Assembly (NCBI GenBank): GCA_020860565.1
Contig: JAJBUA010000033.1
Location: forward strand, 29,995-93,994
Length of the DNA stretch: 64,000 bases
Direction of reading: 5' to 3'
DNA from: Clostridiales bacterium
GTDB lineage: Bacteria > Bacillota > Clostridia > Lachnospirales > Lachnospiraceae
The notes below the pieces were generated by a model. The model worked only from the letters and a program-made list of their open reading frames with translations, was not told where the DNA came from and ran no database searches. Position numbers and translations under genes: made by a program. Of the stretch, positions 46,882-54,264 are shown in pieces. Position 1 is the stretch's first letter. Each line of letters opens with the position of its first letter.

Positions 46882-48069
46882 TTAATCGCACCAGATCACT
46901 TCATCGGTCTCCAGCGCTGTTTTCACCAGCTCATCGATTTTTTCTGTCAGCTTTCGTTCCGATTTATGAATGATATTGATATTCGGACGGATCACCGGGT
47001 GCTTCGCAACAAATATCGTGCAGCAGTCTTCATACGGCTGAATCGAAGTTTCAAAGGTTCCGATCTTTTCCGCAACGTCAATAATCTCCTGTTTATCAAA
47101 TCCGATCAGCGGACGGAATACCGGCTGTGTACAGACCTCATTAGTCGCGGCAAGACTCGCCACGGTCTGAGAAGCCACCTGCCCGATGCTCTCTCCCGTA
47201 ATCAGAGCCAGACAGCCGTTATTCTTTGAGATATCCTCCGCGATGCGCATCATATAGCGGCGCATGATGATCGTCAGCTCCTCATGCGGACATTTTTCAT
47301 AAATATATAACTGGATATCGGTAAAATTGATCACATGCAGCGGGATCGGTCCCGAATACTTTGCTACCTGTCTGGCCAGATCGATCACCTTCTGTTTCGC
47401 ACGCTCACTGGTATACGGCGGCGCGTGGAAATACACAGCGTCGATTTTGACTCCCCGCTTTGCGGTCATGTATCCCGCGACAGGGCTGTCGATCCCGCCG
47501 GATAAAAGCAGCATCGCCTTGCCGTTGGTGCCGAGCGGCATACCTCCCGGTCCCGGGATCATCAGCGAATAGATGTTGACGACCTTACGTACCTCCACCC
47601 GCAGCAGCACGTCCGGTTTATGGACGTCCACCCGCGTCTCCGGAAACGTATCCAGAATCAGCTCTCCCAGCTCACGGTTCATCACCTCAGAATGAACCGG
47701 ATATTTTTTATCCACGCGCCGGCTCTCCACCTTAAAGGTAAAATGCCGGTCCGGATAGACCCGGCCCACATAATCAATCACCGTCTTTTTCAGAATTTCA
47801 TAATCCTTCTCAGTGATCTGAAGCATCGGACAGATCCAGGTGATGCCAAATACATGCTGCAGTGCGTCGATCACATCATCATAATCGTATTCACTCTTTG
47901 CATCCACATAGATGCGCCCGGCTTCCTTGCTGATCTCAAACGAACCGTCGATTTTCTTCAGAGCACGTTTGATCTGGCTGCACAGCGCGTCCTCAAACAG
48001 ATAACGATTCTTTCCTTTCGTGCCGATCTCGGCATATTTAATCAAAAATGACTGATAAACCATATTCAT
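46882..48069 (-). CDS. thiI: tRNA 4-thiouridine synthase ThiI
   Basis: Adenylates and thiolates U8 of tRNA using sulfur from a cysteine desulfurase. A ferredoxin-like domain and a THUMP domain are followed by the PP-loop ATPase domain (LLSGGIDSPVAGYM). No C-terminal rhodanese domain is present, as in Firmicute ThiI. About 395 residues from the ATG at 48069 (AGGA ahead) or two fewer from 48063 (AAGG ahead); the longer frame to 48126 is not family-like. Its partner nifS lies directly upstream, which fits a dedicated desulfurase-ThiI pair. Confidence 0.95.
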   Translation of the reverse strand: MNMVYQSFLIKYAEIGTKGKNRYLFEDALCSQIKRALKKIDGSFEISKEAGRIYVDAKSEYDYDDVIDALQHVFGITWICPMLQITEKDYEILKKTVIDYVGRVYPDRHFTFKVESRRVDKKYPVHSEVMNRELGELILDTFPETRVDVHKPDVLLRVEVRKVVNIYSLMIPGPGGMPLGTNGKAMLLLSGGIDSPVAGYMTAKRGVKIDAVYFHAPPYTSERAKQKVIDLARQVAKYSGPIPLHVINFTDIQLYIYEKCPHEELTIIMRRYMMRIAEDISKNNGCLALITGESIGQVASQTVASLAATNEVCTQPVFRPLIGFDKQEIIDVAEKIGTFETSIQPYEDCCTIFVAKHPVIRPNINIIHKSERKLTEKIDELVKTALETDEVIWCD

Positions 48070-48133
48070 CCTTATATTCCTGTCTGTCCTGATTGTTGAT
48101 CCGGTACATGCACCGGATATCTCCAAGCGGTAT

Positions 48134-49288
48134 CTATTTTCTGCGGTAACGGCGCAGAACCGGTAATATTTCCTTTAATGCATTGATACAGACGTCAATC
48201 TCTTCTTTCGTATTAAAAAGGCCAAAGCTGAAACGAAGTGTCGCATCCTGCAGATCTGCCGGCAGACCGATCCCCTTTAAGGTGCTGCTGACACCCGCAT
48301 GATGAGAGGAACACGCGGATCCCGAAGATACATAGATTCCCCGCTCCTCCAGGGCATGTAGCAGGACTTCACTGCGCACTCCCGAAAAGCTGACGCTCAC
48401 GATCTGAGGCGCACTCTCATATCCTTTTTTGCTGTTTACAACTACGCCGTCGAGTTCCCCGACACGGTCGATCATCGTATCCTTGAGTTCGATCAGGCGA
48501 CGGATCTTTGCTTCATGATCCGTATACATTTCCTGAGCCGCTACCCCAAGTCCCGCGACCCCCGGCACATTTTCCGTCCCGGACCGCAGGTTATTCTGCT
48601 GACCTCCGCCATAGATCAGCGGACGAATCTTCACTCCGCTGTTAATATACAGGAAGCCAACTCCTTTAGGTCCATGGATTTTATGCCCGCTGACAGACAT
48701 CAGGTCGATTCCCTGCTTTTTCGGCCGGATCTGAAATTTTCCATAGGCCTGGATTGCGTCTACATGGAGCAGCGTCCGCGGATTCTTACTCTTGATCACC
48801 CGCGAGATCTCCTCAATCGGTTCAATCGCTCCCACCTCATTATTGACATACATCACAGACACCAGAATCGTATCCGGACGCACAGCGCGCTCCAGTTCCT
48901 CCAGTGAGATATGTCCGTCATGATCTACGGGCAGAAATGTCACCTCAAAGCCCAGTTCTTCCAGAAAAAGCAGAGGGTTATAAACAGACGCATGCTCAAT
49001 GGCTGTGGTGATCACATGTTTTCCCGCCCGCTGATTGGCCAGCGCCCCTCCGATCAGGGCCATGTTATTGGACTCGGAACCACCGGAGGTAAAGAGGATC
49101 TCTTTTTCCGGTACCCGCAGTGTCTTTGCGATCGCGGTTCGTGCCGTGCGGATATACTGCTCCGCCTCTGCGCCTTTGCGATGGCGGGAGGATGGGTTGG
49201 CATAGTCTTCTGTCATCGTCTTTACTACGATGTCGCGCACGCTGTCCAGGACTCTGGTTGTGGCAGAATTGTCGAAATAAATTTCCAT
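48134..49288 (-). CDS. nifS: Cysteine desulfurase (NifS/IscS-like)
   Basis: PLP enzyme that takes sulfur from cysteine as a persulfide. The N-terminus reads IYFDNSATT; the cofactor Lys lies in SVSGHKIHGPKG, His in TAIEHAS, and the catalytic Cys loop is SSGSACSSHH. 384 residues is typical. CAGGAGC precedes the ATG. The position directly upstream of thiI suggests it supplies sulfur for tRNA thiolation (as NifZ does in B. subtilis); a role in Fe-S assembly is also possible. Confidence 0.95.
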   Translation of the reverse strand: MEIYFDNSATTRVLDSVRDIVVKTMTEDYANPSSRHRKGAEAEQYIRTARTAIAKTLRVPEKEILFTSGGSESNNMALIGGALANQRAGKHVITTAIEHASVYNPLLFLEELGFEVTFLPVDHDGHISLEELERAVRPDTILVSVMYVNNEVGAIEPIEEISRVIKSKNPRTLLHVDAIQAYGKFQIRPKKQGIDLMSVSGHKIHGPKGVGFLYINSGVKIRPLIYGGGQQNNLRSGTENVPGVAGLGVAAQEMYTDHEAKIRRLIELKDTMIDRVGELDGVVVNSKKGYESAPQIVSVSFSGVRSEVLLHALEERGIYVSSGSACSSHHAGVSSTLKGIGLPADLQDATLRFSFGLFNTKEEIDVCINALKEILPVLRRYRRK

Positions 49289-49337
49289 TTTGATTGCTCC
49301 TGTAAATAAAAAGCCGACCGTTATATGGATATTCTCA

Positions 49338-50075
49338 CTATGTTTCCAGCTGATACATCAATATCGACAGAACAGTCATGCCGGCAGTCTCTGTGCGGAG
49401 GATCCGTCTTCCGAGCGTAATCGGGAGCAGCCCGGCTGCTTCGGCCTGTTCTGCCTCGGCGCGTTCAAAACCGCCCTCGGGTCCGATAAAGATGCCGACG
49501 TGCATCCCGGCACGGATCCCGCTTATGATCTTCTTTGTCTTTACCATGTCTTGTGCAAGCTCATATGGCAGCAGCCGGATATCCAGATTGGACGAGCAGT
49601 CCAGCGCTTCTTTCCAGCTCATTACCTTCGTTACCTCCGGCACTATGCCGCGGCCGGACTGTTTGGCTGCACTCTGTGCGATAGAGTTCCAGCGATGTAC
49701 TTTTGCTTCTGCTTTTTTGCCGTCCAGCTTTACCACGCAGCGTTTTGTGGCTACCGGGACGATCTCACTGACTCCCAGCTCCACTGCTTTCTGGATGACG
49801 AATTCCATCTTGTCGCCTTTGGGAAGTGCCTGAAAGAGCGTCAGGCGGGCGGGAAGCTCGGTTTTATTTTCTTCCGCTTCCAGAATCTTCGCGACGACCT
49901 CTTGCGGCGATATCGATATGATTTCGCAGAGATAATCCACGGAGCTTCCGTCCCGCACTGCGATCCGTTCTCCCGGTTTCATCCGCAGGACGTTTCCGAT
50001 ATGATTGACATCCTGACCCACGATATGGCAGCAGTTCTCCCGGATCTGGTCAGTTGTTATGAAAAAATGGTACAC
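49338..50075 (-). CDS. rsmE: 16S rRNA (uracil-1498-N3)-methyltransferase
   Basis: SPOUT-class methyltransferase. An N-terminal PUA-like domain includes HIGNVLRMKPGERI. The trefoil-knot domain shows QALPKGDKMEFVIQKAVELGV, IGPEGGFE and LGRRILRTETA. 245 residues is typical. It starts at a GTG at 50075 with AGGAG about 12 bases ahead, a slightly long spacing. It lies 15 bases after prmA, a conserved pair. Confidence 0.95.
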   Translation of the reverse strand: MYHFFITTDQIRENCCHIVGQDVNHIGNVLRMKPGERIAVRDGSSVDYLCEIISISPQEVVAKILEAEENKTELPARLTLFQALPKGDKMEFVIQKAVELGVSEIVPVATKRCVVKLDGKKAEAKVHRWNSIAQSAAKQSGRGIVPEVTKVMSWKEALDCSSNLDIRLLPYELAQDMVKTKKIISGIRAGMHVGIFIGPEGGFERAEAEQAEAAGLLPITLGRRILRTETAGMTVLSILMYQLET

Positions 50076-50090
50076 GATCGTTTCGCTCTC

Positions 50091-51050
50091 CTATGCTGTC
50101 CGGCGTGCCGTGATCGACACCCATTCTCCCTGACAGGTTGTTTCTACGATCTCAAACTCAGGGTTCGCTGAAATTGCCGCCCGCACGTCTGCTTCCTTGG
50201 TATCAATGATCCCGGATGTGATAAAAATACCGCCGGGTTTCAGATGTCTCGCGATCTCGCCCTGCAGCGCGATAATTACCGGAGCCAGAATATTGGCCAC
50301 CGCGATATCATATCTCTCATATCCGGCCAGATCCTGTACCGTGCGGTCATCAATCAGATTGCCGCACACCGCCTGAAAACGGTCTTCCCCGATCTGATTG
50401 GCTTCACGGTTCTCTCCCACCGCAGTAATCGCGTTTTCGTCCAGATCTGTGCCGAATACTTCCTTTGCTCCCAGCTTAATGGCGGCGATCCCCAGAATCC
50501 CGCTCCCGGTTCCCACATCCAGCACTCGTGATTCCGCAGTCACATATTTGCGCAGCTGCCGGATACAGAGCTGCGTCGTCTCATGCTGTCCGGTGCCGAA
50601 TGCCGTACCCGGATCGATCTGGATCAGCAGTTTCCCCGTATCCTCCGGCGGAATCTCCTCCCACGTCGGCTTGATCAGGATATCATCCACCGTAAAGGGC
50701 TTAAAATATTCCTTCCAGTTATTGATCCAGTCCTTGTCTTCTGTCTCTGATCTGGTAATCGTCCGTTCGCCCACATCAACAAACCGGCTGAGTTCCTCCA
50801 GCCCCTCGTTGATCTGGTTCATAATCGTATCAAGATTGCTGAGATCCTCCAGATAAAAGCTCACCTTCGCGGTACCGTCATCCGGTCCCACATCCGGCAG
50901 AATATCGATAAACATGCCTTTCGTATCCGCCTCGGACAGAGGGATATGGTCTTCGATCTCAATTCCCTCGATCCCGATCTCTCCCAGCAGGCTGCTGATC
51001 AGATCTACCGCGGCTGTTGTTGTATTTAATGTAAATTTTGTCCATTTCAT
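50091..51050 (-). CDS. prmA: Ribosomal protein L11 methyltransferase
   Basis: Trimethylates ribosomal protein L11. The N-terminal substrate-recognition domain starts MKWTKFTLNTT; the SAM domain has DPGTAFGTGQHETTQLC, LDVGTGSGILGI and ANILAPVI with the NxxxxP-like motif. 319 residues is typical. GGAGG precedes the ATG. It leads the prmA-rsmE-nifS-thiI run, downstream of the rpsT terminator. Confidence 0.96.
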   Translation of the reverse strand: MKWTKFTLNTTTAAVDLISSLLGEIGIEGIEIEDHIPLSEADTKGMFIDILPDVGPDDGTAKVSFYLEDLSNLDTIMNQINEGLEELSRFVDVGERTITRSETEDKDWINNWKEYFKPFTVDDILIKPTWEEIPPEDTGKLLIQIDPGTAFGTGQHETTQLCIRQLRKYVTAESRVLDVGTGSGILGIAAIKLGAKEVFGTDLDENAITAVGENREANQIGEDRFQAVCGNLIDDRTVQDLAGYERYDIAVANILAPVIIALQGEIARHLKPGGIFITSGIIDTKEADVRAAISANPEFEIVETTCQGEWVSITARRTA

Positions 51051-51083
51051 AGGGAGAAGCCTCCTGTTTTGCTGTCATACCGG

Positions 51084-51124
51084 AAAAAAGCTCCGATTCG
51101 GCACACCATTCCGGATCGAAGCTT
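51084..51124 (-). terminator. Rho-independent terminator of rpsT
   Basis: On the minus strand AAGCTTCGAT (51115-51124) pairs with ATCGGAGCTT (51088-51097), a 10-bp stem with one G-U pair, followed by a T run (51084-51087, merging into the stem end). It lies about 34 bases past the rpsT stop and just ahead of prmA. Confidence 0.85.
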
Positions 51125-51157
51125 CTGATTTTATATGAAATGCCAGTCTAAGGTGGG

Positions 51158-51421
51158 TTAAGCCATTGCGCTGACCGCTTTTGCGAGACGGGATACCTTT
51201 CTGGAAGCGGTATTCTTATGATATACGCCCTTGGAAGAAGCACTCTCGATCTCGGAAATCGCGGCATTCAGTACAGCCTGTGCGGCAGCCTTATCGCCTG
51301 CAGCCACAGCAGCGTCTACCTTCTTGCAGGCAGTTTTTACTTTCGAGCGAATCGATTTATTTCTCGCGGCCTTGGTTTCATTCACCAGAATCCTTTTCTT
51401 TGCAGATTTGATATTAGCCAA
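51158..51421 (-). CDS. rpsT: 30S ribosomal protein S20
   Basis: Primary-binding protein of the 16S rRNA 5' domain. It is Lys/Ala-rich and helical, starting ANIKSAKKRILVNE and ending with VSRLAKAVSAMA. I take the TTG at 51421 as start: GGGAGGTGA lies 7-9 bases ahead and the product is the canonical 87 residues. A GTG at 51430 overlaps the ribosome site itself and is less likely. Escherichia coli rpsT also uses UUG, where the weak start is part of autoregulation. It has its own promoter and terminator. Confidence 0.96.
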   Translation of the reverse strand: MANIKSAKKRILVNETKAARNKSIRSKVKTACKKVDAAVAAGDKAAAQAVLNAAISEIESASSKGVYHKNTASRKVSRLAKAVSAMA

Positions 51422-51512
51422 TTTTCTCACCTCCCATAAATGAATATGATCTCTTTTTTGCGGTTTGCATCAAAGTCTGGACACGGACAGATTAATGTAA
51501 ACATACTTTTGT

Positions 51513-51541
51513 ATTGTATCCAATCAAAGGTTAATTGTCAA
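51513..51541 (-). promoter_or_regulatory. Strong sigma-A promoter of rpsT
   Basis: On the minus strand a perfect TTGACA (51536-51541), a 17-base spacer and TACAAT (51513-51518). The leader would be about 85 nt. The 293-base gap 51431-51723 holds this promoter and the gpr promoter region, divergently placed; nothing else is seen. Confidence 0.85.
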
Positions 51542-51631
51542 TATGTTTCCTGAAAACTTTTTCATCTTCTTTTCTGTAATTTTATCAGGTTTTTGTCATA
51601 GGTTTGCATGATCGAAAATTTAAATTCAGGC

Positions 51632-51661
51632 GCATAATCCGCCGGTTTGCCGGAAAAATAA
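51632..51661 (+). promoter_or_regulatory. Possible forespore (sigma-F/G type) promoter of gpr
   Basis: GCATA (51632-51636), a 15-base spacer and GGAAAAATAA (51652-51661) resemble the sigma-F pattern (GYATA, about 15 bases, GGnnAnAnTA) with one mismatch. gpr is known to be forespore-expressed in Bacillus. No vegetative promoter is visible. The start site would be about 55 bases ahead of gpr. Confidence 0.5.
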
Positions 51662-51723
51662 TTGTCACAGGCATAACCAGCCTGACCGAATATTAAGGCA
51701 ACCAAACAGGAGACGGGTATGAA

Positions 51724-52746
51724 ATGAATAAAAAGATGAACCCATATAAAAAGCAATTTGAAATTCGCACAGATCTGGCGCTTGAAGAAAAGGAAAGTTT
51801 TCCCGGAGACGGCGACGAAATCTCCGGCGTGAGCCTGAGAGAATGGATCGAGCCGGAAAGCCGGATCAAAATGACAGAAGTAAAGATCCTGAATGAGCGC
51901 GGGGCTGCTGCCATGGGAAAGCCTGCCGGTACTTATCTGACGCTGGAAATCGACTCCATGACCAAAAAGGATGAATCTGAACTGGCTCTTATCTCAGAGG
52001 AACTGGCGCGGCAGATCCTGCATCAGGCCGCCGGTCTGCTGGCCAGTACCCCGCGATCCGGTCCGATCCATATCCTCGCTGCCGGACTGGGCAACCCGTC
52101 TGTGACACCGGATTCTCTTGGTCCGAGAGTCGCCCGAAAGCTCCAGGTCACAAGGCAGCTGGAGCACCAATATGGCAGCCACTTCTGTCAAAGCCGGAAT
52201 CTCCCCCTCATCAGCGCCATCGTTCCCGGAGTGATGGCACAAACCGGCATGGAAACCGCCGAGATCCTGACCGGCATTCTCCGGGAGACCCATCCTCATC
52301 TGCTGATTGCCGTTGACGCTCTCGCTGCCCGCAGTGTGCGCCGTCTCGGCACAACGATCCAGATCACAGATACCGGCATCCATCCGGGATCCGGCGTCGG
52401 CAATCACCGCCACAGCCTGACCCGTGAAAGTCTCGGTATCCCTGTCCTCGCGATCGGCGTCCCCACGGTAGTCGGCGCCGCGGCCATCGTCCACGACACG
52501 GTCAGCTGCCTCACCAAAGCCCTCCTCTCCTCACCGGCAGCTCAGGGACTGGCCTCTTATCTCGATGAACTCACGCCGGAAGAGCAATACCAGCTGATCC
52601 GCGAGCTTCTCGAACCGGAATTCGGCTCTCTCTATGTCACCCCGCCGGACGCAGACGAACTCATTTCCACAGTCAGCACCACCGTATCCGAGGGAATTAA
52701 TAAGGCTCTTTTTGATATTCCGAAAATCATATCCGATATTGGATAA
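51724..52746 (+). CDS. gpr: Germination protease GPR
   Basis: Peptidase (family A25) made as an inactive zymogen in the forespore; it degrades small acid-soluble spore proteins at germination. The N-terminal propeptide-like segment (FEIRTDLALEE) precedes the core, in which ERGAAAMGKPAGTYLTLE, AAGLGNPSVTPDSLGPRV and SGVGNHRHSL match the family. 340 residues is typical. AGGAG lies 11 bases ahead of the ATG, with a 2-codon ATG-AAA-TGA in between. It is the clearest sporulation marker in the window. Confidence 0.95.
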   Translation: MNKKMNPYKKQFEIRTDLALEEKESFPGDGDEISGVSLREWIEPESRIKMTEVKILNERGAAAMGKPAGTYLTLEIDSMTKKDESELALISEELARQILHQAAGLLASTPRSGPIHILAAGLGNPSVTPDSLGPRVARKLQVTRQLEHQYGSHFCQSRNLPLISAIVPGVMAQTGMETAEILTGILRETHPHLLIAVDALAARSVRRLGTTIQITDTGIHPGSGVGNHRHSLTRESLGIPVLAIGVPTVVGAAAIVHDTVSCLTKALLSSPAAQGLASYLDELTPEEQYQLIRELLEPEFGSLYVTPPDADELISTVSTTVSEGINKALFDIPKIISDIG

Positions 52747-52810
52747 TATGCGTATCCGGATATTATTGTTTTAATAGAGTCATCTTTTACTCAGTTTAGA
52801 GGTGACTTTT

Positions 52811-53062
52811 ATGATTATCTATGACAGGCTGTGGAAAACCATGCGTGAAAAACAGATCTCCCAATACCGGCTGATTCAGTATTACCATTTCAGCGCCGGC
52901 CAGATCGGCCGACTGAAGAAAAATGAATATGTCTCTACCCATACCATTGAAGTTCTCTGCAAAATTCTGGGATGCAATGTCGAGGATGTGATGGAGTATC
53001 GGCCGGACGAAACGGATTCGGAAACGCAGATGGCTGCGGATTCGATTCCTGAGAAAAGTTAA
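52811..53062 (+). CDS. Small HTH (Cro/C1-type) DNA-binding protein
   Basis: 83-residue protein of the XRE family: IIYDRLWKTMREKQISQYRLIQ, then YHFSAGQIGRLKKNEYVSTHTIEVLCKILGC (about residues 25-57) as the helix-turn-helix, and an acidic tail. It resembles short single-domain regulators of the YozG kind. The ATG at 52811 has AGAGGTGA ahead; the GTG at 52802 overlaps that site and is unlikely. It lies 64 bases after gpr with its own terminator. Target unknown. Confidence 0.88.
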   Translation: MIIYDRLWKTMREKQISQYRLIQYYHFSAGQIGRLKKNEYVSTHTIEVLCKILGCNVEDVMEYRPDETDSETQMAADSIPEKS

Positions 53063-53093
53063 ATTCCGGCAAGGGGATTCATCCACAACGCAG

Positions 53094-53135
53094 CAGGTCC
53101 GACCATGCTGGATTTCATGAGCCGGACCTGTTTGA
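53094..53135 (+). terminator. Probable terminator of the HTH gene
   Basis: CAGGTCCG (53094-53101) and CGGACCTG (53123-53130) form an 8-bp stem with a 21-base loop, followed by TTTGATT, a short T run. Confidence 0.5.
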
Positions 53136-53177
53136 TTCAAATGATTTTATGAAGCAGCTTAATTCCTGTCAGTCATC

Positions 53178-53213
53178 TTAATCTTCGTCGTCATCTTAAT
53201 CTTCGTCATCATC
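53178..53213 (-). repeat. 18-bp tandem repeat carrying the stop codon
   Basis: Two 18-bp units (53178-53195 and 53196-53213) differ at one base. Each reads Asp-Asp-Asp-Glu-Asp-stop on the minus strand, so the stop of the wall-binding protein gene is duplicated with the coding unit. The acidic Asp/Tyr tail upstream is built from related short repeats. Confidence 0.8.
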
Positions 53214-54095
53214 ATAGTCATAATCGTAATCATAGTCTTCGTCATCATCATCTTCATAGTCTTCATCGCCGCCGTAAACATAGGTTCCATGCTCCACCGC
53301 GTAAATGAAGGCGTCGATCTCATCGTCTGTCAGACCAAGTTTTGTCAGGGCGTTTCTTGTCGTATATTCCCAGCTGGAGATCTTCGCGCTGCTTAAGGTA
53401 CCTTTTTCCTTTCTCTCCATGTACTTCTCGTACAACTCGTCTTCCTTTTCCTGAACCGCTTCCGATGCCAGCGTTACAATATTTGCCTTAAACTCCTCAT
53501 AATTATCCATCGTCAGATATTCATCTGAGAATGACGAACCGCCGCTCACCGAAGCGGCCGCACGGGTGGAAGTATTGGCAATCTTGATCCGTCCCTCGCT
53601 GTCATAGACAAAGATGTTGCCGTTGCCGTCTTCTGTACTGGTATTACGATAAATCACCCCATTCTCATCCGCGCGATAGGCGAGACCATCCTCTGCGTCA
53701 AAGAAACAGTTCACCTTAAGTGCGCCGCTGCCATCCAGATAATAGCGATTCGTACCAATTTTCAGCCATGAAGTCTTCATCACTCCCGTCGATGGATCCA
53801 GATAGTACCAGGTGCCCTCCAGATCCTTCCAGCCGGTCGCCATCGCCCCGCTTGCCGGGTCAAAATAATACCAGTTTCCGTCCAACTGCGACCAGCCTGT
53901 CATCATGTATGCAGACGAATTAAAGCCGTAAGTCACTCCGTCGATCTCCATCAGCTGTGCTCTCGCGTAAGCGTTATCATCCGTCAGGTAATAATACCCT
54001 GTCTCATCCTGACTCCATACTCCGGCCTGCGCAGACATCGCAAATGCCATCGACAGCAGCAGCGCGGTTCCCAGTATTTTCTTTTTGTTTCTCAT
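53196..54095 (-). CDS. Secreted protein with cell-wall-binding repeats and acidic tail
   Basis: Signal peptide of 24 residues (basic start, hydrophobic core, AQA cleavage site). Then come choline-/glucan-binding type repeats (GWSQLDGNWYYFDPASG, GWKDLEGTWYYLDPSTG, SWLKIGTNRYYLDGSG at about residues 65-130), which usually anchor proteins to wall teichoic acid or glucan. The middle region is unassigned, followed by a helical segment (about 200-270) and a tail of alternating Asp/Tyr/Glu. No catalytic domain is seen. AAAGGAGG precedes the ATG. It lies downstream of the kinase cluster but 169 bases away, with no clear link beyond location. Confidence 0.88.
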   Translation of the reverse strand: MRNKKKILGTALLLSMAFAMSAQAGVWSQDETGYYYLTDDNAYARAQLMEIDGVTYGFNSSAYMMTGWSQLDGNWYYFDPASGAMATGWKDLEGTWYYLDPSTGVMKTSWLKIGTNRYYLDGSGALKVNCFFDAEDGLAYRADENGVIYRNTSTEDGNGNIFVYDSEGRIKIANTSTRAAASVSGGSSFSDEYLTMDNYEEFKANIVTLASEAVQEKEDELYEKYMERKEKGTLSSAKISSWEYTTRNALTKLGLTDDEIDAFIYAVEHGTYVYGGDEDYEDDDDEDYDYDYDYDDDED

Positions 54096-54264
54096 CTTAA
54101 AGCCCTCCTTTTTCTAAAATGATATGATTTTTGTTGCTTAACCAGATGATTCCAACACAACAACATGCCCTTTGCATCATCCGGTTTTATTTCTTCGCAC
54201 CCGGGCGGCCGACAGGTCGGCACCGGATACGATGAATTTTCTTTCAGGATAAATTTTCTTTCAA

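Noticed and set aside
54120..54264. Terminator of the PASTA-kinase gene
   Set aside because: GCCGAC/GTCGGC and ATCCGGT/ACCGGAT pairings exist but lack a T run; a short direct repeat (AATTTTCTTTCA twice) lies here as well. Not strong enough to call.
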